Positions 12,780 through 24,074 of a DNA stretch of 64,000 nt are shown here, piece by piece. The translations under genes and the position numbers were made by a program. Below the pieces are notes generated by a model. That model saw only the letters and a list, made by a program, of their open reading frames with translations, made no database searches and was not told the DNA's origin. Origin of the DNA: Dryomyza anilis (Eukaryota > Arthropoda > Insecta > Diptera > Dryomyzidae); contig OX638134.1 of assembly GCA_951804985.1 (NCBI GenBank), positions 1,116,001-1,180,000 on the forward strand, read 5' to 3'. The stretch's first letter is position 1, and every line of letters begins with the position of its first letter.

Positions 12780-13900
12780 CCGCCAACGACCCAGTTTAAA
12801 TTGATTGTTCTTCCTGCAGACATCAAGTAGATGCCAGCAGCTCAGAGGCGATGCACTCAAGTCTGCAAAGTTAATTTCCTCATTGCCAGGCCAACCTAAC
12901 CACCAGAAATGTAGCTCAAAGGACGATGATGACGACGATGACGACGACGAGAATGACGACTTTAAAACGGCCCCAAAATATTTCTGCCAAAAACTTAATT
13001 TTATGCAGCTCAAGCAGCAGCAATAGCAACAGCAAAAGCAAAATTCAAGCAAATGTTTTGCGTACGCAGTGCAGGGTCCTTTGGCGACAACCGAAGCAAG
13101 TTTGTTTGTGTCTGTGTCGGTGTGTCCAACGGTTGCCACAGACAGTGACCAACGAGTGACCGAAGAGCCGCAGCACGACAACCAACAGGCAGCAGCAACA
13201 GCAACAGAAAAAGCAAAATAGCAATAGCAAAAGCAACAGGGTGGCAAATGTGCTGAAGCGCGTCTTACAGGGTGTCTGTCATACCTACGTTCGTTAAATT
13301 GTTTGGTTGTTGCTGCTCCTGGCGAAATTGCTGGCTGCCGTGTGATGCTTGACAGTCAAAGTGTTCAAAGGAAAAAAGTCAACAATGCAGCAACACCAGC
13401 AACAACAACAACAGCAGCAGCAACACCAACTGCAACAACTAATGGCCATGGCTTTGCTCGGCACAGGAAGCATTGCCAAAGGAAGCGCTGCAGCAGTGGT
13501 CAGCATGTGTATGAGTGCAATTTACACACATACACAGTGACAGGAGGCAGTCATGGCAGGCAGGCAGCAGTGCCGGCGCTACGGGCCGGTTGCTGTGTAT
13601 CTGAAGTATCACTTGTCAGATTAATTTACGTGTTTATGCTACAGCCGCAACTGCAACAACAACAAAAACAATATTTACAACAACATCAAGTACTACAACA
13701 ACAAGTACTACAACTAAAACAAGCACAACAACAACATCAACGAAACCTCGTGCCCTCCAACAAAGAAATTCGCAAAAGCAGGCCAAGTCCTTCCTTGTAC
13801 TAAGGACTAAGCTCAAAGCACCAAGTCCAGAAATAGGCGCCCTGCTTGTTTCTCCATCTCCATCTGCATCTCTCTCTCTGTGTGTTTGTGTGTGAATATA
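12780..13900. other. CAA/CAG (opa)-rich patch; possible small ORF
   Basis: Contains GATGACGACGATGACGACGA at 12920, AGCAACAGC runs at 13010 and 13195, and CAACAACAACA at 13650-13740. A 51-codon frame 13385-13540 starts with ATG in good context (CAACAATG), has a polyglutamine head, and then LQQLMAMALLGTGSIAKGS. I recognise no family. It may be a regulatory or UTR region of a gene beyond the window. A (TC)n/(TG)n microsatellite lies at 13850-13900. Confidence 0.3.
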
Positions 13901-14309
13901 ATTAAAAAAACACACATACATGCCAGCGCACTCACGCATACAAATGCATAAAATTCAAATTTTAAATTAAAAGGTTTTTGTTTATCATTAAAATGTTTCA
14001 ATTTGTTTGCGGAAGCGCTGAACGTTCACAGTATCCTTACTGCGTTGTGTCCTTGCTGCTCTACGTTTTGTCCTCAAGTTTTAATTTATGCAAATTGTGT
14101 TTGTATTTGTAATTATTTTTGCTGCAATTGGCGATTGCAGTGTCTGACATTTTTTTAAAATTTTAATTTTTAAATAAAATCAATTTTATTTTATTGTAAG
14201 TGCTTTTTTGAATCATCAACGTATACTAAACATTTTTAGAATAAAAGCTAATATATATATTTTTTTAATAACCATAAAAAATTTAGCAAGAAAAAACCAA
14301 CGCTTAATA
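13901..14309. other. AT-rich, no gene seen
   Basis: Ordinary AT-rich DNA before the MITE at 14310. Confidence 0.5.
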
Positions 14310-15030
14310 CACAGAATACAAATAATCTTCAATATGATGAATTTATTCATAAATATTATGAATTTTTTCAACAACTACCAGATTCATCATATTGATACCA
14401 CCGTTCATTAAATGACATATATATATGAACAAAATATTCAATACAATGAATTTGAATTGTCATATTTGTTCATAATATTTTTCAAATAACATTTCTTTTT
14501 TAATAATTCGAAAAAAAGTGTTGTAAATATTTTATTTAAAAAATAACAGTAAAAAAAAAATTAAAAATTATACGAAAAAAAAAATTCGGACAAAAAAAAA
14601 TTGTTGCAAATAAATTTTTTTTTCGAAAAAATATTTTTTTTGAAAAAAAAAATTGTTTGTAACAAAAAATGTTGTCGAAAAAATAATAATTTTTTTTTTT
14701 TTTTCAAAAATATATTTTTTATTAATAAAAATTATAATAAATATATTACATAACTACTTGAGAACTGCGAAGTACGGCAAAAAATGAACGAAAAAAATTG
14801 TTTTAAAAAACAGCGTTCTTCAGTATGATGAACATATATGTTGTATTTTATATTTTGGTTCATTAATATGATGAAACGTATTCTTCACATACAGTTCATC
14901 ATATTGAAGAACACTTTTTCGACAGTTACCAAGCGTTCTTCATATTAATGATAGCATTCAAAACAATAATGGCGTTAGTCATTAATATTATGAATGGTTC
15001 TTCAATACAATGAATAATGGTTTTGGTTTC
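14310..15030 (-). mobile_element. TA-flanked MITE family (CACAG ends), copy A
   Basis: The left end CACAGAATACAAATAATC follows a TA at 14308. The body carries repeated short motifs such as TTCATCATATTGA and TTCATAATATTAATGA, and a homopolymer-rich core with CGAAAAAA. It is the reverse complement of copy B (29204-29954) along most of its length. The right end is lost at the SINE at 15031. It encodes nothing. Confidence 0.65.
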
Positions 15031-15249
15031 ACCATTTTGAGCTGTGCGTGTTATAGTGGTGGGACCTACAGTTTATTGCCGAATCCGAACGGCGGGTGAG
15101 AGCTTTTCATAGGCAATGTTTTACTGCCGAGAGGTAGCGTGGTATAGAAAAATGTTTCTATGAAAACATGTTGTTAGCCCCAGTCCAGACTTGAACCGGG
15201 GACCTTTCGGCTCGCAGTCCAACGCACTAACCACTGAGCTACCGCGGCT
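15031..15249 (-). mobile_element. tRNA-derived SINE, copy truncated at its 3' end
   Basis: The tRNA-like head (right end, 15170-15249) and most of the body match the other copies, but the left end starts inside the body and the AAT tail is lost. A short internal deletion removes the segment after GTGTTATA. It abuts the end of the MITE at 14310, so truncation may have happened at or after insertion next to that element. Confidence 0.8.
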
Positions 15250-15371
15250 ACGAAACACCACATTATGTTTATTAAATAATATTAATTTATGTCAATTTCA
15301 TAAATTTGATATGCAATGAAATATTCGTAATCTATGAAAATACGTTGAAATAATTAATTACACTACCGAAC

Positions 15372-16135
15372 ACGATTTTTGCCATGGATACCCCACACAT
15401 GAATTATATATAATTCGATGGTGCTGAGTTTGACTGCATACTAAATTTTTTTATATTTTATAACGTTTTTGAAAAAATTGCAAAAGTATTTTTAAGCCGT
15501 TCTCAACCACTACTTAGAATAAAAAAAATTAGTTCTGTTGAAAAATAGTTATACAAAAAACTTAAACTCGATTTTTCTTTCAATTGTCTAAGTTAATTTT
15601 AATATACTAACGAATGGCAATATTCTAATACATTTTTAAGATAACTGAATTTAAACTCGGAAAATTTTATTTTTCTGATTTTCTGATTTTTTAAGGCATA
15701 TTTTAAAAATGACAACCGATACAAAAAATATAACAAATTTCATCGATAGCTTGAACTACGTAGAACATAACCATAAATCATTTTCTTAATGATCTTTATA
15801 TCCAAAATACAAAAAAAATCGTCCACAAATATTTTAAATAAAACTGAATTTTTTGATTTTAAATTCAAATATCTTAAAAACCTATCGGAATAATAGTATG
15901 TGTCGTTATATTCTCAATAGTCTTGACAATGTAAATAAAAATTGCGTTTACAGTTTTTTGGTAAACTAGTTGTGTAAGGGACAGTAATTTTTTAATTGTA
16001 AAAAGTGGCTGACAAGAGACAAAAATATCGATAACAATTTTCTTAAAAAACGTTAGGTAATAGAAAAACTGTTATATAGAATTGATGTATGGGAAGTCCA
16101 TAGCAAACATTTTTGACTCTTTGTTCAGTAGGTTT
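15372..16135. mobile_element. Long-TIR element, copy 3
   Basis: The left arm starts CACTACCGAACACG and runs through AATTATATATAATTCGATGG. The right arm near 16069-16135 is its complement (GAATTGATGTATGGG to TTGTTCAGTAGG). The internal repeat is in the inverted orientation relative to copy 1 (CGTAGAACATAACCATAAATC). No coding capacity. Confidence 0.6.
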
Positions 16136-17639
16136 ATACGCCATACATCCGTAAGGCACAAAGATATATTAACATCACTCAGTTGTCCATCTGTCTGTCT
16201 GATAGTCTGTCTGTCTTTTAGGCCACGTGTGGGTACCAGACATACCAAGTCTTAAAGCCAACTAACGAACTTATGAGCCAAACGTCCAATGTGACCAGAC
16301 TGCAAAAAGACACAAATTGATTTGCGGAGCACCTACGCAAATTTGTATTTCCAAAATCATTGCAATAGGAAGTACAGAAATTGGTTTTTGCACAACTTTA
16401 TGATGGACATAAAAATGGTGAAAAGTTAACGAAGGAGCACCTACAACATAAGAAGTTGAAGGAAGTGAAGGAGTTTGCAAATGGCAAACGGCCCAGAAGG
16501 GACAGTCGAGAAAACCAAATATCTATGCAAATTTTATGAAGTCGCTTTTCTGACACCTTGACGTGTTGTGCGCATAAAAAACGCCGTGAAATGCCGTGAG
16601 TCATGTGCGCAGGCGCAAATGCAGCTGCACTGCTGTGGATTTCAACGCAATGTATTTCAGCGCATTGAATTTTGATTGAATGCGTGCAAACGCAAAAATT
16701 ATAAATAAAATAAAAATTATTCTAAATTTCAAAATTATGCTAATTTAACTGAAAAAAAAAACTGAGTGAGGTACGTGCGCTCAGTCTATGCCACACACCT
16801 CGAACATGCGGCCTGGAACATTCGGCCTGGACTGGCCTGTTTTTCAACGGATGGCATCAACAGAATGCCAAGTAATGGTAGAGAATACAACAAATACAAC
16901 AAACACTAAAATGCAGTCACGACGTAGTCACGACGCACTCGCAAATGCGTGAATAGTTCACAGAAACAATAACAATAAATGAGCCACAGATAATCGATGG
17001 CGATAACAGCGTTGCCAGACATTTGAAGCACAGCCATACTGAATACCGTATGCGTCTCCATGTAGCCATCAAACGGTAGTTGAGATTGAAATCGGGTCTC
17101 CGTCGCTGCAATAGTTGTTTGGAGCCGTATTAAGTATTGCTATCGATGAATAGCGTTTTGGGCCGATATTTCATGTCATTGTTGTTGACGCCGACAACTG
17201 AAGCAGCTGATTTGCATATGAAGCAGTTGTTGATGTTCAATTCATTTTTTGGTTTTTCTATATTTTTTTTTTGTATAAATAATACAAATGAAATGACCAT
17301 GTTTGGAGTCTAAAAAAAAAGAGTTGCATGATGCGGCAGAAAATCGAAAGGGCGTTGTTGTGGTTTAAGTTTCTGTGGGAAATACTTGTAAAAGTATATT
17401 TGAAATAGAAGTTATATTTCATGACATACCCAATTGTTATATAGCATATATCGCCACTGTCATGTCAAAGGGGTGAATATGCCTTTTTAGAAATGTTGGG
17501 AAATCAAATTTACAAGTTTGAAGTGCTTTAAAATTAGTAAAATTTAGATTTTTTTTCAAATTTTTCTGTTATTTTAGTTTATTTATCAATTATTTTAAAG
17601 TATATAAATTATCTTTAGATTTGGATGACTTACATATTG
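16136..17639. other. No gene seen; GTCT microsatellite
   Basis: A CTGTCTGTCT microsatellite lies at 16190-16220. 16260-17150 is mixed in composition with short minus frames (16271-16604, 16917-17111) that I do not recognise. The remainder is AT-rich. Confidence 0.5.
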
Positions 17640-18015
17640 ATGTAAAGGCATTAATTGTTTGTTTTTAAAGCACATATCGATTGGTATCATTATTTGAAAA
17701 TATTTTGCCAAACATTAATTTGCTGCTGTTATCTGCAAAAAAAATGCTTGGCAAAATAATTTTAAATAATCATACCAATCGATAGGTGCTTTAAAAACTA
17801 ACAATTAATGCCTTTACACCACCTTTTTAACTTGCACCAATAAAGAGTTATAGCAAAAAAACGAAAAATTTTGAAAATGGAAGATCTTGTCATGCCAAAA
17901 GGGCGAATCTTTTCGTTTTTTTGCTATAACTCTTTATTGGTGCCAGATAAAATAGTGATGTTAAGGCATTAATTGTTTGTTTTCAAAGCACCTATCGTTT
18001 GGCATCATTAGTGTT
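17640..18015. repeat. Nested foldback structure
   Basis: Block A (17640-17714, with AAGGCATTAATTGTTTG and ATCGATTGGTATCATTATT) is followed by its reverse complement at 17748-17817. Block B (17828-17870, GCACCAATAAAGAGTTATAG) is followed by its reverse complement at 17908-17943. A third, direct copy of block A starts at 17961. The whole could fold into two long hairpins. A related motif (TGTCATGTCAAAGGGGTG) lies upstream at 17459. Confidence 0.65.
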
Positions 18016-18247
18016 TGGTTCCCGAGCATTTTTTGGTAAGTTACAGTGAAATGTTCAAATTTCATTTTCGAACATCCACTTCGATTGCCAATTTTAAGAT
18101 TATGGACGAGTAAACTTCTAGGAAGTTATAAAAATAATGTTTTGACATTCATTCCAAAGCCTACTACATAACATTTTTTAATTTTGTACTATTTTTAAAA
18201 AAGATATAGTAAATAATGTGATGGACAATTTTTTTGTGAGCAGTTTT

Positions 18248-18320
18248 AATCTTAAGAACTCAGGGTGAGCTCTTACCATTGGTGGTGGGTTCTACTGTTT
18301 ATTTTCAAATTCCTCAATTT
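18248..18320 (-). mobile_element. Decayed SINE fragment
   Basis: A short stretch (AAGAACT, GAGCTCTTACCATT, GTGGTGGG, CTACTGTTTATT in order) matches the left part of the SINE body with many changes. The tRNA head is absent. It has the same orientation as the other copies and looks older. Confidence 0.55.
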
Positions 18321-20376
18321 TAGACTAATGGAATTTTTCATTTATAATATTTTCCGAAATTAAGAAAGTTACTTATAATTTGGAAAACATAGAACAAATA
18401 TAGCTTTTTATAGCTTTTCTTATAATTTTAACATGTATCACTTTTAAAATTTCTTTAAATTTAAAAAAAAATTAAGAACCTTGACTTTATAAAATATTTA
18501 ATACAATTTTCTTGTTTTTTTTGTAATGTTGTCATTTAATTCAGCCTGATTATTCCTGCGACCTCAACGCTGAGTCGCCTCTTGAGCAGGTTCAATAGGA
18601 GCCCCTATAAAAACACAACGACAATGAAAATCTTACTCTTGTCTTCTTGTATTCTTCGTCGTCTTCATCGTCATCTACATCATCTTGTCTGTGTGTCTTC
18701 TTTATAGTCTTCCAGCTTGTTACCATTATGACCATATAGCGCGTGTCAATGCCAAGAGGGTACACAATAAACTAGAGCATTTTTATGAGGGCCACACAAT
18801 GGACGGTGGTCTGGTCTTCCAAGTCTCCTGTAGAGGTTGTCGTTAAATCAACGGTTAGAACATGGAAAACCTTTTAAAGGTGAACTAGTGTCTGAGTGTG
18901 CACCGTAAAATCAGTTGAATTAGGTGTTTAATTGGTTCATAAAAATCAGAACAATTCCAATTTGGGTACAAAACCAACACCTTTCATGGTAATGCACAAA
19001 ACAAAAAAAAAAAAAGAATGCATAGATCGAAGAAGTTATTGAGATTAAAATCACATAAAACATTAACTAATATTGATAATAAAATGATAGCATTGTTTAA
19101 AAAGCAATAAGAAAATAGAAATTCTTATTTCAAAATATTGATATGTAATATGTTTTGAAACAAATTTTAAATAGAGACTTCATTAATGAATGCATAGAGA
19201 TCTGCGTTATCTATTTATGATAATTGATAATGTTTTAAAAAGCAATACAAAAAGATATTTCTATTTAAAATAAGATAACTTTATGTGTTTTGAACCAATT
19301 CCTATTTTAAATAAAATAACTTTATGTGTTTTGAACCCATATCGCTGCTATGAAACTCATTAATTAGAATTCCATTTCTGAATATCTCTTTTTGAATATC
19401 CTCCCCTTGTTAATTTTTCGTTGATATTTAACAAAATCCAAACAATAACAAAAAAAAAAATGTCAACAGCATATAACTAATTAAATGTTAAGCACCAAAT
19501 CAATCATCTTGCTGGAAAAATACCAACATTTCTTGCATTTCTACGGCTCATTTCCCAAAAAAGTGATCACATTGTAAACACTTGAAATGCCACAAACAAA
19601 AATTAAAACATTAAATTTATATTCTTCAACCGACCGAGCGAGTCGACAGTGAAATGCAGAAATTTTAATATACAGAATGAGTAGAAAAAAAATTGTATAT
19701 AACACATATGGGGAAAACATTAAATGAAAATGAAATTCAATATTTAAATGAAGGCACTTCAGGGTGAACTGCCCATGAAAGGCAGCGAAAAATGCATCGT
19801 TGAGTGATCGAAGCCAGAGAAATCAACCAACGCACGAAAGGGGGAACTTTAACTTGTACCCAATGTCAGCGCACTCGATATTATCAATAATAATAATTAT
19901 TGTTTTTGTTGAGTCAAATTGGAAATTTCGTTTTAATGAAACATGAAATGCACAATCGTAGGACCTGCCAGTAATACTAACTATGAATGGATTGATGTTG
20001 GAATGGAATGGTGTAGCGAAAGTGGTTCTTGGGTACTACACATGAGTGGGGGGACACGACTCAATTAAATACTATTTCGGAAGTGTGGAACGAAATTTAT
20101 TTTGGACAAAAGTAATGGAATATATAAAATTATTTGAAGGGTTCTTTAAATTTAAATGTTGGAGAGAGTTGAATATTATAAAATTTTAATGTATTAAGTA
20201 ATAAAACATTTTATTGAAAGTAAACTATAGAAAAAATCGAATATATAACATTAGCACTGAAAATACTTATAATGGGAATTATTATAAATTTAATGTATTT
20301 TGAAATTTAGACGTTGAATATATTATATCAATGAAAAATACAATAAAATTAATAAAATTATGATAAACAAAATAAC
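18321..20376. other. No gene seen
   Basis: Contains a TCTTCGTCGTCTTCATCGTC run near 18652 and ordinary AT-rich DNA. A degenerate direct repeat (AAAATAA(G)ATAACTTTATGTG) occurs at 19267 and 19310. Confidence 0.5.
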
Positions 20377-20590
20377 ATCCTACATTAAAAGTGAAGGGGT
20401 ATATAACATTTGGTAATGCGTTTGTAACAGTTAGTGTTCTGGATCGCCGTTATTGTCTAGGACGATTTAGGAATGTTCTATGCTAGGCTCGTCCGTTTAG
20501 CTCTCGGTTTAAATCACGATGTCGTAAAACAAAAAGAGCTTGATCAATAAAGCTTAATATTTAGATTACTCGAATAGCTGTGCTTGCTAT
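20377..20590. repeat. Dispersed repeat, short copy
   Basis: Shares both ends with 8987-9720 (CCTACATTAAAAGTGAAGG and AGAGCTTGATCAATAAAGC) but has a different, shorter centre containing GGATCGCCGTTATTGTC. Probably a non-autonomous element with internal deletion; the family is unknown. Confidence 0.4.
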
Positions 20591-20820
20591 TAAATATATA
20601 TTTTTTCGCTCTAGAGATATTTTTGAACTTTACGATTTTGTACATATATCTCATATGGCACTCAAATCTACGGAAGACTTTTGCTTTACCGCGGAGAGTA
20701 AAATTTAATTTAAATACACCTTTAATAATCTCATTAAGTAATGATGATCATAGTAAAATAATGTTTTTCTTTTTAAATTCTGGTACTCTAAAGAAAAAAA
20801 AATCTAAATTCGGTATATCT

Positions 20821-21115
20821 AATAATAATAGTTTGGCATTACAGTCCTATAAGAACTTAGGCCGAGCTCTATTACCAATTTTGAGCTGTGCGTGTTATAT
20901 TTGTACTCAAAGCGGTGGGACCTGCAGTTTATTTCCGAATCCGGCAGGTGAGAGCTTTTCATAAGTTTTACTCTCGTAGGTTTGCATTTTCTGCCGAGAG
21001 GTAGTGCGATATAGAAAAATGCTTCTATGAAAAGATGTTGTCAGTCCAGGCTCGAACCGGGGACCTTTCAGCTCGCAGTCCAACGCACTAACCACTGAGC
21101 TACCTGAGCTGCCGT
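20821..21115 (-). mobile_element. tRNA-derived SINE with target duplication
   Basis: Full-length family member with AATAATAATAG tail at the left and tRNA-like head at the right. A 9-10 bp duplication, GGTATATCT(A), is visible at 20812-20821 and 21116-21125. The head has a small rearrangement (GAGCTACCTGAGCTGCC), and the body has lost a few bases near GGCGGGTGAG. The orientation is the same as in all other copies in the window. Confidence 0.88.
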
Positions 21116-21274
21116 GGTATATCTAGCCATTCATATATATGGGTCTCCAAAGAAAAGTAATTTTCACTCATTTAAAAGTGTGCAGATATATTCAGGATTC
21201 GAAAATTCTGTTGACACTTCGAATAATCTTCATTTATTGTTTTGTTTTACTCAATAATCAATTTTATACTAACA

Positions 21275-22480
21275 ATTAAAATTTTCACTAAAAATCAATT
21301 TTTCACTAAAAATTTATTTTTCACCAACACTTCAAATTATTCACTAAAATTAAATTTTTCACTAAAAATTAAATTTTTCACTAAAAATTAAATTTTTCAC
21401 TAAAAATTCAATTTTTCACTAAAATTCAATTTTGCACTAAAAATTCAATTTTTCACTAAAATTCAATTTTTCACTAAAAATTCAAATTTTCACTAAAAAA
21501 TCAAATTTTCACTAAAAATTTATTTTTCACCAACATTTCAAATTATTCACTAAAAATTAAATGTTCACTAAAAATTAAATTTTTCACTAGAAACTCAATT
21601 TTTCACTAAAATTTAAATTTTTTACTAGAAACTAAATTTTTCACTAAAAATTGAATTTTTCACTAAAAATTGAATTTTTCACTAAAAATTGAATTTTTCA
21701 CTAAAAATTGAATTTTTCACTAAAAATTTAATTTTTCACTAAAAATTGAATTTTTCACTAAAAATTTAATTTTTCACTAAAAATTGAATTTTTCACTAAA
21801 AATTGAATGTTTCACTAAAAATTCAATTTTTCACTAGAAACTCAATTTTTTACTAAAATTTTAATTTTTCACTAAAAATTGAATTTTTCACTAAAAATGG
21901 AATTTTTCACTAAAAATTGAATTTTTTACTAAAAATTGAATTTTTCACTAAAAATTCTATTTTTCACTAAAAAATCAATTTTTCACTAAAAACCAATTTT
22001 TCACTTAAAATTAAAATTTTCACTATAAATTAAATTTTTCACTAAAATTCAATTTTGCACTAAAAAATTCAATTTTTCACTAAAAATTCAATTTTTCACT
22101 AAAAATTGAAATTTTTACTAAAAATTGATTTTTTCACTAAATATTCAATTTTTCACTAAAAATTCAATTTTTCACTAAAAAAAATTCAATTTTTCACTAA
22201 AAATTCAAGTTTTCACTAAAATTCAATTTTTTACTAAAAATTCAATTTTTCACTAAAAATTTAATTTTCACAAAAATTCAAATTTTCACTAATATTAAAT
22301 TTTTCACTAAAAATTAAATATTTCATTCAGGATTAAATTTTTTCATTAAAGTTCAGTCTTCACAAGAAAATCAGTGTTTCAACTAAAAATTAATATTTTC
22401 AATAAAAATTATTTTTTTTTTAATTTTTTTATTAAAAATTCAATTTTTCACTAAAAAAATTAAATTTTCACTGTAGATTA
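21275..22480 (-). repeat. 19-bp minisatellite, array 2
   Basis: The same unit in the opposite orientation (AATTTTTCACTAAAAATTC on the plus strand). Blocks near 21640-21800 and 21870-21950 use AATTG instead of AATTC at the unit junction, a distinct subtype. Units are more diverged than in array 5. Confidence 0.93.
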
Positions 22481-22565
22481 ATTTTATAATCTACATTATA
22501 GAATTTAAATACGATATATACTGACTAAAAATTCTTACTGAACCTAGTAGAAATGGAGGAAAGAT

Positions 22566-23032
22566 GGAGTCTGTATTATAAGCTGTATGTTTTCTGTCCG
22601 TTCCCAAAATATGCCGAGAATCTGACCATAAAATTTCATAAAACTTGATAATCTACAATACGTTTCCCACAAACTTTCATTTACCTGTGTGTTTCACAGA
22701 AATATACCTGAAAAATGTCAGACATATTTTTCTCGGTACCTTAGATAAATTTTGTTGCCGTGTCGATGCAATTTAGACACATTTTCTCAAATAGACTGTC
22801 TGTATCACAAGCTGTCTATTTTCTGTAATTTCTCAAAATATGCCGTGAATATGCCAGTAAAATTCCAAAAAAATTGACAACCTGCTATATTCCATTTAGC
22901 TGAGTCTTTGTCAGAAATATGTCCGAAATCGGGTAGATTATCAAATTGTGTGGAGTTTTAAAGTCAGATTCCCGGCATATTTTGGGTACGGATAGAAAAT
23001 AGGCAGCTTTTAATACAAATTTCTATGAGCCT
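22566..23032. mobile_element. MITE with ~95-bp inverted ends
   Basis: The left arm (AAGCTGTATGTTTTCTGTCC, CCCAAAATATGCCGAGAATC, TTGATAATCTAC) is the complement of the right arm (22934-23032). A third, direct copy of the arm sits in the middle at about 22795-22870. The unit lies between two 19-bp repeat arrays. No open frame. Confidence 0.6.
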
Positions 23033-24074
23033 GCCATAAATTTTGACTAGGGTTGTTCACACTAGGGTATCACTGGTCGGATTATGGCAAGGATAATATT
23101 CAACAAACAGTTCCCGATCATGGTTATAGAATAATATCAACTACGAAATTTCATAAACACTTTAAATGTACCTACTTCAAAATTTTCTCATGATCCCTAA
23201 CCTTTCTTATTGGTTTTACTTAAATTGAACTTTAGAAACATTTTTTTTTGTAAAAAAAAGCTGTTAGTTCATTTTTCACCCTGGCAATAAAAACATCTCC
23301 TGACCAAAAAGAGCCACCTGTCAATGTCAGTGCAATAATGGGACCAAAGCTGCTGCTGCATAACAAAAAAAAATCCCAAAACAAATATCGTCTGTGATGA
23401 ACAAACATGATATTCGCCAGCACTTACAGTCAAACTGCTAAGCGCATTTTCTAAAAAGCCAAACCCAACGAAAAAATAAACGGAAAAAAAAACAGCCCTG
23501 CTGTTTAAAAATGGAATTTTAATCAACTGCGGATATGGAAGTGGCAGCCATATTGTCTGCTGGTCAAACTGAGCAGGAATTTGCAATGTGCTGACCCCAA
23601 CATGCATCTCAAGCAGGGTGGCCCCGGAAACGCACCCTGTTTGACTGACTGCCTGACAGAAAGACAGTCGGACGGACACGTTTGCAATTAAACGTTGCAG
23701 TTCAGGGCAGCGTTAAAGGGTTTTAAGCGTTTGGCAAATAATGCAACGAGGTCTCTTATAAATCAACTTGGTCTGTGCCATTTATTCAAAACCCCCTTTG
23801 TTTTTTGATGCAACATTTGTGTATTAATGAATTTTAAATCAATTTTGCATGCATTTGCATAATAAAAACTACTCGCGAAGTGAGTATGTGTTAATTTTTG
23901 ATTTCTCACAAAATTTTTATTGACTCGTTTTCGGTGCTTTTTTATGAGGGTAATAAAAATACTAAATGGATTAATTCTGTGAATTGCAAGCGAATCATAA
24001 TCATAAAAGCTACTTGGGATTTAAATACATTAAAATTTAATTCGTTAGAAAAATTTATATAAAGTTTGTTTTAG
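23033..24074. other. No gene seen
   Basis: Mixed region between the MITE and array 3. The minus frame 23269-23679 has no ATG-supported or family-like content. The segment 23640-23760 is relatively GC-rich (GACAGTCGGACGGAC). Confidence 0.5.

Noticed and set aside
20907..21095. 62-codon minus frame
   Set aside because: It lies inside the SINE, starting in its tRNA-like head.
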